Positions 19,148 to 28,207 of a DNA stretch of 64,000 bases are shown here, in pieces (positions within the stretch are counted from its first letter, which is position 1; every line of letters starts with the position of its first letter). Location: contig NZ_JAPJZK010000001.1 in assembly GCF_026309355.1 (NCBI RefSeq), forward strand, positions 2,934,501 to 2,998,500, written 5' to 3'. The stretch comes from Spartinivicinus marinus (lineage in GTDB: Bacteria; Pseudomonadota; Gammaproteobacteria; Pseudomonadales; Zooshikellaceae). The translations under genes and the position numbers were made by a program. Under the pieces are notes generated by a model. That model had not been told where the DNA came from, did no database searches, and worked only from the letters and a program-made list of their open reading frames with translations.

Positions 19148-19204
19148 CCGATGAATCCTACTTATTGATACTTCATAATGAAGCCCACTTATGATGATCT
19201 GCAT

Positions 19205-19600
19205 TACTTCAGCAAGGAACGTTGGGGTAGGTGGTCAAGGATGATCGGTGCAAGGACGCACCTCGCAAGGATTGCGCTAGTTAATTGAAAATGGATGTAA
19301 CCAGTATTGTAAAGGAATCAAAGGAACTGGGTTAAGGATAAATTGAGCTAAGGATAGCTGAAAAGGAATTATCGGAAATTGACGCAAAGGAATCGCGTTG
19401 ATGGTCTAAAGCTAAGGATGCTAAAGGAATTCATCAGATCAGGGAAGTAGGAGTTTGCTTGTAGGATCAAGCAAAGGGAATAGGTTAACGGAAGAACTGA
19501 ACAGGAAGTTAACGCAATTGCACAAAGTTTTAGGATTATCAGTTAACAGGACGTTGACTACACATGGAACCTCAAAAAGCCCACTATTTGTGGGCTTTTT
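19205..19600 (+). ncRNA. CsrB/RsmZ-like CsrA-sequestering RNA 1
   Basis: No reading frame is present, but GGA occurs about 23 times in 370 bases. Many copies sit in loops between short complementary arms: GTGCAAGGACGCAC, CGCAAGGATTGCG, AGCTAAGGATAGCT and GCTTGTAGGATCAAGC. This is the hallmark of CsrB/C and RsmX/Y/Z RNAs, which soak up the translational regulator CsrA/RsmA. Size and motif number are close to E. coli CsrB. The transcript ends at a strong terminator (19574-19600, AAAAAGCCCAC / GTGGGCTTTTT). The 5' end is approximate. I see no clear GacA-type upstream site. Confidence 0.8.
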
Positions 19601-19799
19601 GCTTTAAGCCAGCTCAAAAAGCTCAGTTGCTTGAAAGTAGAAAAAGTAGAAAAAGTAGAAATAGAGGCAAGTAAAAACGGCTTTGAAAAGGCAAATGCCC
19701 TTGATTTTCACTTAACAAATAGTCGATATCGCACAGCACTTATAGATCATGGCTAGTGTTATTATCAAGAAAATCAATAATACTTGATAATAACAACGA

Positions 19800-19966
19800 T
19801 GTTGAAGCCTGTTCCAAGCAAGGAAGCACCACAAAGGTCAAGGAAGACCTTAGCTTGTAAGGAATGGCTTATACTCATAGCCTCAAGGAAGAGGTAAAAG
19901 GAAAGCTGGAAGGAATCCAGCATCATGGACGATAACAAAAAGCCCACTCATGTAGTGGGCTTTTTG
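19800..19966 (+). ncRNA. CsrB/RsmZ-like CsrA-sequestering RNA 2
   Basis: This is a shorter unit with about eight GGA motifs in 150 bases. Examples are GGTCAAGGAAGACC, CCTCAAGGAAGAGG and CTGGAAGGAATCCAG, each a hairpin with GGA in its loop. It ends with AAAAAGCCCACT / AGTGGGCTTTTT at 19936-19966, nearly the same terminator as unit 1, which suggests an origin by duplication. AT-rich sequence with TTGATAATAAC lies just before it and may contain the promoter. Size fits RsmY/RsmZ better than CsrB. Confidence 0.75.
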
Positions 19967-20169
19967 TTTGTAATATAGCTTTCGTGAGCCACTCTTAGGC
20001 TTAGGTAGCGCATAGTAGTAACAAGCGAGTCCTGAATAGTCCTTCGCGTTAGATATGCACGGAGGATATGGAATTTTCTGGCTGTTTAGCGCGCAATGGG
20101 TGAATAACTTAACTCGGTATGGCAAATATCCTACAAACCTTTGCTACTTTGCTGAATGACAAAGTAAGT

Positions 20170-20387
20170 AAGCAAAGGCAAAATGGCTATCAGATTCAGC
20201 GACGTAGCAAAGGAATCAAATGGATTAAAGCCATGGGATACTGAAAGGAATTCAGGCCCATTAGTATCAGGAAGATACAAGGACTGTCCTGAATAATAGG
20301 ACTAGATGGAAGCTTTAAGTCAAAGGGAACTTGAATCAAGGATGGCAAGATTTTAAAAGCCTGCTTATTTTATAAGCAGGCTTTTTT
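20170..20387 (+). ncRNA. CsrB/RsmZ-like CsrA-sequestering RNA 3
   Basis: This third unit has about ten GGA motifs: CTGAAAGGAATTCAG, GTATCAGGAAGATAC, ACAAGGACTGT and TTCAAGTC-type pairs around AAGGGAAC. It ends at a strong terminator (20355-20387, AAAAGCCTGCTTA / TAAGCAGGCTTTTTT). The 5' end is uncertain: another GGA cluster lies at about 20058-20075 and could belong to a longer transcript. It is 100 bases before tRNA-Thr. Confidence 0.75.
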
Positions 20388-20484
20388 CGTTGTATTGTAT
20401 CTCTATAATCCATAAAAGCTATTCACGAAGGATATATTGACAGAGGTGTTTCGATTAACTATCATCACCATTCTTTTCTGCAGT

Positions 20485-20560
<76 letters not shown>

Positions 20561-20580
20561 CATTCCCCCTTGCAAATAAT

Positions 20581-22200
20581 CTAATGCTTCAGAATATAGA
20601 AATTTTTTGAATACAATTGATCTGTTGGGTTTTTATTCATATAGCCTCCAACATGGGGCTTAACCAGTCGCACTCTTACATAATGGTAAATTGGTGCAAT
20701 AGGCATGTCTTTCGCTAAAATTGCTTCAGCCTGTTGATAGAATGGTGAAGGGTCTTTTGCTTTTTTTGCATTTAGCATTAACTCGTCATATTCTGGGTTG
20801 TTATATTTACCATCGTTGTTGCCGTGATTACTGATCATTACATCCAGCATAGAAGAGGCCTCGTTATAATCTGCAATCCATGCAGCTCTGGCTACATCAA
20901 AATTACCTTGTCGAGTAGTGCTTAGAAATGACTTCCATTCTTGATTATTAATCCTCACTTTAACCCCTAAATGCTTTTTCCACATGGAAGCAATAGCTAA
21001 AGCAATTTTTTTATGACCTTCACTAGTATTATAAATTAGTTCAAAAGAGAGTGGTTTATCCTTTGAAAAACCTGCCTCTTGGTAGAGCTTTTTCGCTATT
21101 TTTAAGCGTTCTTGCTGAGAAAGTTTTTCGTAAGGATTATCAGGTTTAATAAAACCATTAATGGTAGGTGGTGTAAAGCCAAAAGCTACTTGTTGGCCTT
21201 CACCTAGTACTTTATTAACAATGATATTCCTATCAATCGCCATTGAGAGCGCTTTTCGAATCTTTACATCATTAAATGGCTTACGTTTAGTATTAAAAAC
21301 GTAATAGTATGTAGCTAAGTGAGGTTTAACTTTAAGCTCGTTAGGAGAGTCTTTTTTTAAACGTTGAAAAAAATCAGGTGGAATAGTACTGGTTAAGTCG
21401 AGTTCTCCTGCTTTATAGCGGTTTAACTCAGCATTGTTAGACTCGATAGGTAAGAAAACAACTTTATTAATAACTGTGCTTTGGTTGTCCCAATAGTATG
21501 GGTTACGCACAGCCTCAACCCGTTCATTGACTACCCACTTTGTTAGCTGATAAGCACCATTACTGACCATGTTACCTGGTTGAGTCCACTTATCTTGAAA
21601 TTTTTCTACCGTTTTTTGATGGACTGGAAACATAGTGTAATGGGAAAGCATTTTTATAAAGTAGGGCTTGGGGTTGGCTAGTTTAATTTGTAAGGTATAA
21701 TCATCTAACGCAGTTACCGCTAGTGTATATGGTTTCTTCCTGCCGGCCAAAATTTCTTTAGCATTAATAATATCTGCCATTTCTAAATACCAGGCATACT
21801 CTGAAGCTGTTACTGGGTTTACTGCTCGCTTGAGGCTATAAACAAAATCATGGGCAGTAACAGAGTCACCATTAGACCATTTTGCATTTTTTCTTAAGTG
21901 AAAAGTAAAGGTTTTATTGCTATCTGCTATATTCCAGCGGGTTGCAACGGCTGGAATAATGTCACCATGTTCATTCTGACTAACCAAGCCTTCAAATAAG
22001 TCACCTGTGATACTTCCCCCAACATTGCTTTGTACATGATGTGGGTCTAGGGATGTGGGCTCAGACCCGTTCCCCCTATACAATATTTGTTGTTTAGCCA
22101 GTTTAATCCCTTGTGGAACATCTGCTGCTTGAGAGAGGGAGTTAAACGAAAAGTTAAAGAAGATAAAGGTGGTTAAAATAAGAAAGAATTTTCTTATCAT
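20581..22200 (-). CDS. Oligopeptide-binding protein, OppA-like (copy A)
   Basis: This is a periplasmic binding protein of SBP family 5, 539 aa, with a signal peptide (FFLILTTFIFFNFSFNSLSQA). Family pieces are YRGNGSEPTSLDPH, DLFEGLV, WSNGDSVTAHDFVYSLKRAV, NGAYQLTKWVVNERVE, a KPFNDVKIRKALSMAIDR hinge and PIAPIYHYVRVRLVKP. It should bind short peptides for an Opp-type ABC importer. The neighbouring gene is a close paralogue, and no oppBCDF genes are in the window. Confidence 0.93.
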   Translation of the reverse strand: MIRKFFLILTTFIFFNFSFNSLSQAADVPQGIKLAKQQILYRGNGSEPTSLDPHHVQSNVGGSITGDLFEGLVSQNEHGDIIPAVATRWNIADSNKTFTFHLRKNAKWSNGDSVTAHDFVYSLKRAVNPVTASEYAWYLEMADIINAKEILAGRKKPYTLAVTALDDYTLQIKLANPKPYFIKMLSHYTMFPVHQKTVEKFQDKWTQPGNMVSNGAYQLTKWVVNERVEAVRNPYYWDNQSTVINKVVFLPIESNNAELNRYKAGELDLTSTIPPDFFQRLKKDSPNELKVKPHLATYYYVFNTKRKPFNDVKIRKALSMAIDRNIIVNKVLGEGQQVAFGFTPPTINGFIKPDNPYEKLSQQERLKIAKKLYQEAGFSKDKPLSFELIYNTSEGHKKIALAIASMWKKHLGVKVRINNQEWKSFLSTTRQGNFDVARAAWIADYNEASSMLDVMISNHGNNDGKYNNPEYDELMLNAKKAKDPSPFYQQAEAILAKDMPIAPIYHYVRVRLVKPHVGGYMNKNPTDQLYSKNFYILKH

Positions 22201-22280
22201 GGGTAGGCCTCATTTTTTATTATATTTATTGTATTTTTTATTTCCCTTAAAGAAGATCCATTTCTTTAAGGGTTGAATAG

Positions 22281-23921
22281 TTATTTTTTAGTAATATAAA
22301 GGTTTTTTGAGTATATGTTTTCTAGGGGATTGGCATTAGCATAACCACCTACATTTTGCTTAAGTAAAACATGACTTACATAGAAGTATATGGGCATAAT
22401 TGGCATGTCTCTGGCGATAATCGCTTCAGCCTGCTGATAATACTTATTTGGATCTTTAGCTATAGAAGCCATATCTAGTAGCTTGTCGTACTCAGGGTTT
22501 GAATATTTTCCATCATTCATACCACTGGATGTGCCTAGTATACTTAACATAGTAGATGCTTCATTATAATCACCTATCCAGCCATAACGGGCGACGGTGA
22601 AATTACCTAGCCTTTTATTTTCTAGATAGGTTTTCCATTCTTGATTAACCAACTCTACAGTGACATGCTTTAGATTTTTTTTCCACATAGAGGCGGCAGC
22701 AAGTGCAATTTTTTTATGGGACTCTAATGTGTTATATAAAACTTCAAATTTTAATGGATTATCTTTATTTATTCCTGCTTCAGTTAAGAGTTTCTGAGCT
22801 TCTCTTACTCGTTCAGCTTGGGTCATTTTATTGTAAGGGTTTTCTGGTGCTTTAAAGCCGTCCACATACGGAGGAGTGAGTGAGAAGGTGGGTATTTGCC
22901 CCATACCGAGTAATTTATCTGTTATTATGCTTCGGTCAACTGCTAATGCTAAGGCTTTTCTTACTCTGACATCATCAAAAGGCTTTTTCTTGGTGTTAAA
23001 CACATAAAAGTAGGTAGAGATCATCCCATGGACTTTCACTTCATCTGGAATGGTTTTTTGTAAAACTTTAAAGTGGTCTTCAGGTATAGTGTGAGTTAAG
23101 TGCATTTCACCTGCTTTGTAGCGGTTGAGCTCAGAATTAGATGACTCAATAGGCAGATAAGCAACATGTTCAATAACAGTTTTATTATTATTCCAATAAT
23201 ATTTATTTCTAACTGACTCCATACGCTCGTTAACTATCCATTTGGTTAATTTATATGGGCCATTAGTTACTATATTTTCAGGTTGAGTCCATTTTTCGCC
23301 AAACTTTTCTACCGTTTTTTGGTGTACGGGGTATGTTGTGTAGTGAGCAAGAGTTTTAATAAAATATGGAAGTGGTTTAGCTAAAGTGATTTCGAGGGTT
23401 TTAGGATCAATGGCTTTAACCCCTAACTCAAAAGGTTTGGCTTCACCTTTAATCACTTTGGAGGCATTTTTTACACCCATTAACTCTATATACCAGGCAT
23501 AATTGGAAGCTAGCTTTGGATCGACTGCTCGACGGAACGCAAACACAAAGTCATAAGTGGTTACTGGATCACCATTTGACCATTTCGCACTGTCACGTAG
23601 CTTAAAAGTGTAGACTAATTTATCTTTGCTGACTGTCCAGGACTCTGCTTGACCAGGTATTACTTTACCATATCTGTCTTCTGTCATTAATCCTTCAAAT
23701 AAGTCCCTTACAACATATCCGCCAGGACTACCGGCTACTTTTTGCGGGTCTAATGAGCCAGGCTCAGCACCAATACCTCGAATGAGTGTTTGGTTTTTTG
23801 CAAGCTCGACACCTGCTGGTACTTCTGCTGCTATTGAGGGGAAGCTAAGTCCAGCCCCTGCTGTGATAACTACTGTAGTTATAGCCGTTGCTATTAATTT
23901 AGGTATTGTGTTTAGTTTCAC
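22281..23921 (-). CDS. Oligopeptide-binding protein, OppA-like (copy B)
   Basis: At 546 aa, this is the same family as the next gene downstream, with near-identical segment order: IRGIGAEPGSLDPQ, DLFEGLM, WSNGDPVTTYDFVFAFRRAV, NGPYKLTKWIVNERME, KPFDDVRVRKALALAVDR and PIMPIYFYVSHVLLK. It has a clear signal peptide ending SFPSIAAE. The 80-base gap between the two genes contains an 11-bp inverted repeat (22244-22272). Tandem duplication followed by divergence is the simplest reading, and the two may differ in peptide preference. Confidence 0.93.
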   Translation of the reverse strand: MKLNTIPKLIATAITTVVITAGAGLSFPSIAAEVPAGVELAKNQTLIRGIGAEPGSLDPQKVAGSPGGYVVRDLFEGLMTEDRYGKVIPGQAESWTVSKDKLVYTFKLRDSAKWSNGDPVTTYDFVFAFRRAVDPKLASNYAWYIELMGVKNASKVIKGEAKPFELGVKAIDPKTLEITLAKPLPYFIKTLAHYTTYPVHQKTVEKFGEKWTQPENIVTNGPYKLTKWIVNERMESVRNKYYWNNNKTVIEHVAYLPIESSNSELNRYKAGEMHLTHTIPEDHFKVLQKTIPDEVKVHGMISTYFYVFNTKKKPFDDVRVRKALALAVDRSIITDKLLGMGQIPTFSLTPPYVDGFKAPENPYNKMTQAERVREAQKLLTEAGINKDNPLKFEVLYNTLESHKKIALAAASMWKKNLKHVTVELVNQEWKTYLENKRLGNFTVARYGWIGDYNEASTMLSILGTSSGMNDGKYSNPEYDKLLDMASIAKDPNKYYQQAEAIIARDMPIMPIYFYVSHVLLKQNVGGYANANPLENIYSKNLYITKK

Positions 23922-24181
23922 AGGGTCTACTCTCCTAATGGTAATTTTGGTTAAGCCATTTTTATTTATTTTTCGACTATTCAGTCGTTTTTAATCAAGT
24001 AAAAGCTTGGTAAGCAGTGTTTCGCTTACAGATTCAAACTACTTAAAAACTGTTGTAGAAGCAATAGCTGGTTGATTAGTGACATCACACAGTTGCCAGT
24101 CACTTGAGTGCAGGTCAACATCTATGTAGTGTTGTGAGTATGTTTGATTGTGTGTCAATTATTGAAGGAGGATGCTAAAGA

Positions 24182-24973
24182 CTAAGGCGGTGTGTTCTCT
24201 ATTATATTTTGCTGAAGAATTTTTTCCCATCGATTGATAATCCGCTGATAACGGCCATCTGCTTTAAACTGGCGTAGTGCTTTGGTAAATTGATCACGAA
24301 GCGCGGATAAATCGTGCTGTTTGGTAAATACCATATAACTGGGCGTATCTTCTACATCGGGTTTAAGGCGCTTGATAGCGTGTTTATGCCTGATAAAAGT
24401 ACGTTGGTAAAGATATAAGATGCCATATTTATCACCGATTAATAAATCTATTTCTCCAGTATTTAGCATACGTAATAAATCTTCATTTTTAGTTCGTTTA
24501 ATGATGATTTTAAACTGGTTACTGTCAACTGACTTATCAAAACTTGAGCCATAGCTAAAGTCTTGTCGCATACCTATTTTGTATTGAGCTAGTGATGAAA
24601 AGCCTCTTGTGAACTGAATAGATGACTTGGCCAACACAAAAAAAGAGGCTGTTTCCGGCATTAGCACTTCTTTGGCGTAATCCATATAAGCTTCTCTTTC
24701 TTGCTTCCATAAAACTTCAAAAAAACAATCTATATTTCCTTTTTTTATAGCTCTTAACCCTCTCGACCAAGGAAGCTCTATAAGTTTAAATTCAACTTCC
24801 ATTTCTTTAAAAACGGCTTTAACTATATCAACAGAGATACCAGTAATACCTTCATCCGTTGTGTACTCATAGGGTGGAAAGTGGAAGGTAGCAATTTTGA
24901 ATGGAGCGCTATAGCTTAAACTGCTGGTAGCAAATAAACAGTAGATTAATAAGGCAATGACTTTATAGGGCAC
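24182..24973 (-). CDS. Periplasmic binding protein, SBP family 3
   Basis: The protein has 263 aa with a signal peptide (VIALLIYCLFATSSLSYSA). The amino-acid-binding fold is recognisable: KIATFHFPPYEYTTDEGITG, SVDIVKAVFKEM, LPWSRGLRAIKKGNIDCF, a MLNTGEIDLLIGDK hinge and a C-terminal RYQRIINRWEK helix. Such orphan proteins in marine gammaproteobacteria often lack a linked permease, as here. The ligand is unknown. Confidence 0.85.
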   Translation of the reverse strand: MPYKVIALLIYCLFATSSLSYSAPFKIATFHFPPYEYTTDEGITGISVDIVKAVFKEMEVEFKLIELPWSRGLRAIKKGNIDCFFEVLWKQEREAYMDYAKEVLMPETASFFVLAKSSIQFTRGFSSLAQYKIGMRQDFSYGSSFDKSVDSNQFKIIIKRTKNEDLLRMLNTGEIDLLIGDKYGILYLYQRTFIRHKHAIKRLKPDVEDTPSYMVFTKQHDLSALRDQFTKALRQFKADGRYQRIINRWEKILQQNIIENTPP

Positions 24974-25030
24974 TGTTATTTCAAAGTAATAAGACTGACT
25001 TATCTACAATAATAGCAACAATTAATCTGG

Positions 25031-25852
25031 TTAAATGGCTTGTTGGAAAATCTTATTGAGAACTTCAAAGCTAGAGCCTGTTAGGGTAGTAACCAGGAAA
25101 GGCCCATTAATCAGAGACTCTTGTTGGTTATAGGTAAAGGGCTGGCCTGAGGAGGAAAGCATGATGCCACCTGCTGACTCAACTATTGCTTGGCCTGCGG
25201 CAGTATCCCACTCGGAGGTTGGTGTAAAACGACAGTATAAGTTTGCTTTGCCAGTGACTAACCAAGAAAATTTTATGGCACTACCTGCATGAACCACGTT
25301 CACGGAGAATTCTTGTTTTAAGTTATCCAATAGTTGTTGATCTTTTGCAGATAGATGACTTCGGCTCATTAAAATAGAAAGGGTTTGGCTATCCTGAGAA
25401 TAGGTAGTAAGTGGCTGCCAAGAGAGATTTTCAGGGGTCCAATGCATAGGAGGTAGATTCTCTCCACCGGCATAACATTCACCGGTAACTGGAACATAGA
25501 GCATTCCCAATATGGGGCGGTGATCTTCAATGAGAGCAATATTAATGGTGAACTCATCATTGTGCTTAATAAACTCTTTAGTGCCATCCAGGGGGTCAAC
25601 CAACCAATAGCGTGACCATTGCTGCCTTTGGTTAAAGGGGATGGTTGCAGACTCTTCAGATAATATGGGGTATTGATCAGCAAGTTGTTGTAAGCCTTGA
25701 ATAATAATCTGGTGGGATGCATAGTCTGCAGCAGTGACGGGCGACTGATCTTGTTTCTGCCACTGCTGAAAGTCAGGTTGCTGGTAAACATCCATGATAG
25801 CTTTACCTGCTTGTTGGCAGATTAAAAGTAAAGGCTCAATCAGAAGTTTCAT
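25031..25852 (-). CDS. cysQ: 3'(2'),5'-bisphosphate nucleotidase CysQ
   Basis: This Mg-dependent phosphatase of the inositol monophosphatase fold removes phosphate from PAP, a by-product of sulfate assimilation. At 273 aa it has the expected length. Metal-site motifs are present: SEES, WLVDPLDGTKEF, and the C-terminal WDTAAGQAIVESAGG. It is followed upstream on the same strand by nudE, the standard gammaproteobacterial pairing. Confidence 0.95.
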   Translation of the reverse strand: MKLLIEPLLLICQQAGKAIMDVYQQPDFQQWQKQDQSPVTAADYASHQIIIQGLQQLADQYPILSEESATIPFNQRQQWSRYWLVDPLDGTKEFIKHNDEFTINIALIEDHRPILGMLYVPVTGECYAGGENLPPMHWTPENLSWQPLTTYSQDSQTLSILMSRSHLSAKDQQLLDNLKQEFSVNVVHAGSAIKFSWLVTGKANLYCRFTPTSEWDTAAGQAIVESAGGIMLSSSGQPFTYNQQESLINGPFLVTTLTGSSFEVLNKIFQQAI

Positions 25853-25914
25853 AATTTATCCTTTGCGAAAAGTAACAAGCCATTCACTTTGACTAACAAA
25901 TTGAGTTAGAGCAT

Positions 25915-26466
25915 TTAGCTTTTTGCTAAAAACTCTTTTAAATAAAATAACGCAGCAATTGCTCTTGCTTCGGTAAAATCCGTACGAGTTGTCCATTCGT
26001 ATAACTGCTCTAGAGGGAGCCGGCAAGTGTCCAGTAGTTCAGGTTCATCACCTGGCAGTCGAGAAGGGTAAAGGTCTTGAGCCAGAACCACCTTCATTTT
26101 ATGAGACATATAATTGGGTGAAAGACTAAACTCAGTCAGCTCTTTTAGCTGTCGAGCTGCTAAGCCTGCTTCTTCCTGCAACTCTCGGTTTGCGCCAGCT
26201 AAGAGGTCTTCTCCTGGCTCTACCAGCCCTTTTGGTAAAGACCACTCATACTGGTTAGTGCCTGCTGCATACTCTTGAACTAATACCACTTCATTATCAT
26301 TGACTAATGGAATTACCATCACTGCCTGATGGCCAGTGCCTCGTGGGGCTAGCCGCTCATAAACTCGTTCGGCACCATTACTAAAACGTAAGGCCATTTG
26401 TTCAATACGAAATAGACGGCTTTCGGCGACTATTTTTTGATCTAATATGGTTGGCTTGGTTTTCAT
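25915..26466 (-). CDS. nudE: ADP compounds hydrolase NudE
   Basis: This Nudix hydrolase of 183 aa cleaves ADP-ribose, NADH and Ap3A type substrates. The Nudix box runs from GLVEPGE to REL-QEEAGL with the expected spacing, followed by LKELTEFSLSPNYMSHKM. It is divergent from yrfG and adjacent to cysQ, as in many gammaproteobacteria, which supports the NudE assignment over other Nudix families. Confidence 0.93.
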   Translation of the reverse strand: MKTKPTILDQKIVAESRLFRIEQMALRFSNGAERVYERLAPRGTGHQAVMVIPLVNDNEVVLVQEYAAGTNQYEWSLPKGLVEPGEDLLAGANRELQEEAGLAARQLKELTEFSLSPNYMSHKMKVVLAQDLYPSRLPGDEPELLDTCRLPLEQLYEWTTRTDFTEARAIAALFYLKEFLAKS

Positions 26467-26564
26467 TTTTTTCCCCTTTTAAACAAGCTATCATACTCCT
26501 TGCTTACTTCAACTCAAATGGGCGCATCAACTCAAAAGGGTACAGTATGTCAAAAGGGGATAGT

Positions 26565-27218
26565 ATGTTGGATTGGCAACAAATTGATACAGTGCTTCTC
26601 GATATGGACGGCACCTTATTGGACTTACATTTTGATAATCATTTTTGGCTGGAGCATGTGCCTGTTAAATATGCTGAGAAGCACCAGTTGTCAATTGATG
26701 AAGCAAAACACCATATTTATCCTAAATTTGAGCAAATGATGGGTAAGCTTGAGTGGTATTGTCTTGACTATTGGAATCAAGAGCTAGACTTGAATATGGT
26801 TGAGCTTAAGCAGGAAATAAAACACTTAATTACCCTTCGCCCCGGTGCGGATGAGTTTTTGCGAGCACTTCATCAATCAAATAAACAGGTAGTGCTGATT
26901 ACCAATGCTCACCAAGATAGTTTATCGTTAAAGCTGGAAAGGGTTGAGTTAGCCCAATACTTTGACTTGCTAATTAGTTCCCATGAGTTTGGCTACCCAA
27001 AAGAGGAACAACTGTTTTGGCAGGGGTTGAGTGAGCGTATAGCGTTTGATGGTGGGCGTACACTTTTTATTGATGATAGCTTACCTATTTTAAGATCAGC
27101 AAAAGAATATGGTGTTAAACACCTGCTAGCAATAAAGCAGCCAGATAGTACGAAAGAATTAAGAGATACTGAAGAGTTTGAGGCAGTAACAAATTATCAT
27201 GACTTATTGCCTGTATAA
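26565..27218 (+). CDS. yrfG: GMP/IMP nucleotidase YrfG (HAD family)
   Basis: This HAD-fold 5'-nucleotidase acts on purine nucleotides. Motif I is LLDMDGTLLDLHFDN, with the long DLHFDNHFW extension typical of YrfG. Motif II lies in VLITNAH, motif III at the Lys in GYPKEE, and motif IV reads TLFIDDSLPIL. I start at the ATG before LDWQQID. Another in-frame ATG six codons earlier has an almost identical AAAAGGG ribosome site, so two starts are possible. It forms an operon with hslR, whose start overlaps the end of this gene's frame region. Confidence 0.92.
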   Translation: MLDWQQIDTVLLDMDGTLLDLHFDNHFWLEHVPVKYAEKHQLSIDEAKHHIYPKFEQMMGKLEWYCLDYWNQELDLNMVELKQEIKHLITLRPGADEFLRALHQSNKQVVLITNAHQDSLSLKLERVELAQYFDLLISSHEFGYPKEEQLFWQGLSERIAFDGGRTLFIDDSLPILRSAKEYGVKHLLAIKQPDSTKELRDTEEFEAVTNYHDLLPV

Positions 27219-27234
27219 GAGAGGTTATTTATTA

Positions 27235-27642
27235 ATGGCAAAAAACAGTCAAGGAAGCGATAAAGTTCGTTTAGATAAATGGCTATGGGCAGCACGCTTT
27301 TTTAAAACCCGAAACTTAGCTAAAGAAGCTATTGAGGGAGGAAAGGTTCATTATAATGGCATACGGACCAAACCCAGCAAAGAGCCACAGGTTGGTGATC
27401 AATTAACGATTCGTCAGGGTTGGGATGAGCGTATTATTATCATCAAGGCATTATCTGAGCAGCGTCGTGGAGCACCAGAAGCGCAACTGTTATATGAAGA
27501 AACAGCTGAGAGTATCAGCAAGCGAGAAGCCAAAGTGGCTGAACGAAAGTCGGTGTATGCCAGTCAGTTGTCACCAGATAAACGCCCAACCAAAAAGCAG
27601 CGGCGGGATATTCGACAGTTTAAGGATAAAATGGATCACTAA
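27235..27642 (+). CDS. hslR: Ribosome-associated heat-shock protein Hsp15
   Basis: This S4-domain RNA-binding protein recognises stalled 50S subunits carrying peptidyl-tRNA. The S4 domain reads VRLDKWLWAARFFKTRNLAKEAI, then GGKVHYNG and VGDQLTI. The basic tail (RPTKKQRRDIRQFKDKM) is typical. I start at MAKNSQG, which has AGAGAGG upstream. The length is about 135 aa and it follows yrfG by 16 bases. Confidence 0.95.
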   Translation: MAKNSQGSDKVRLDKWLWAARFFKTRNLAKEAIEGGKVHYNGIRTKPSKEPQVGDQLTIRQGWDERIIIIKALSEQRRGAPEAQLLYEETAESISKREAKVAERKSVYASQLSPDKRPTKKQRRDIRQFKDKMDH

Positions 27643-27650
27643 TATAAAAG

Positions 27651-28190
27651 TTACTCAGGAAGGCTATCACCTTGTCTTGACCAGGCACGGATAGCTTTTA
27701 TTTCTTTTTCATCAATACCTAAACATTCTAAAAAATCCTGATGGCCTTCTGGCATCGCCTTTTCAAATTCAATGTGCCAGCGGGTCATGTCTGCATCAGT
27801 TAACCCTGTGGCCCTTAGTAATTGAACCCACTGTTCTTTGTTGATGTTACGGGATTTTGCGTGTAAAGATTGTTGTTCAATAAGTTGTATTATTACCTGT
27901 TGCTGCTGACGTAATTGATTAATTTCTTTGTTGAGTTGTAGTAGGCGCTGCTCTAAAATCGAGCAGCTTTTGCTTTCATCGCTATCTACAATTTGAGTGA
28001 TCTCTTCCAGAGATAAACCTGTTTGACGGTAGGTGTTGATTAACTCCATTTTCTTTTTATCAGCTTCAGTATATAAGCGATAATTAGCTTCACTACGGGC
28101 GGAAGGTTTTAGCAGGCCTATTTTGTCATAGTACAACAAAGTACTGCGAGACAAATTAAATTGCTTACAAAGTTGACCAATAGTGAACAT
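27651..28190 (-). CDS. MerR-family transcriptional regulator
   Basis: The protein has 179 aa. The N-terminal winged helix reads FTIGQLCKQFNLSRSTLLYYD, then KIGLLKPSARSEANYRLY, followed by a dimer coiled coil (RLLQLNKEINQLRQQQQ). The C-terminal domain ends in a WHIEFEKAMPEGHQDFLECL segment seen in a group of MerR proteins without known ligand. It lies 17 bases after the next gene on the same strand, so the pair is likely co-transcribed. Confidence 0.88.
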   Translation of the reverse strand: MFTIGQLCKQFNLSRSTLLYYDKIGLLKPSARSEANYRLYTEADKKKMELINTYRQTGLSLEEITQIVDSDESKSCSILEQRLLQLNKEINQLRQQQQVIIQLIEQQSLHAKSRNINKEQWVQLLRATGLTDADMTRWHIEFEKAMPEGHQDFLECLGIDEKEIKAIRAWSRQGDSLPE

Positions 28191-28207
28191 AGTTTTAGAG
28201 GAATCCT

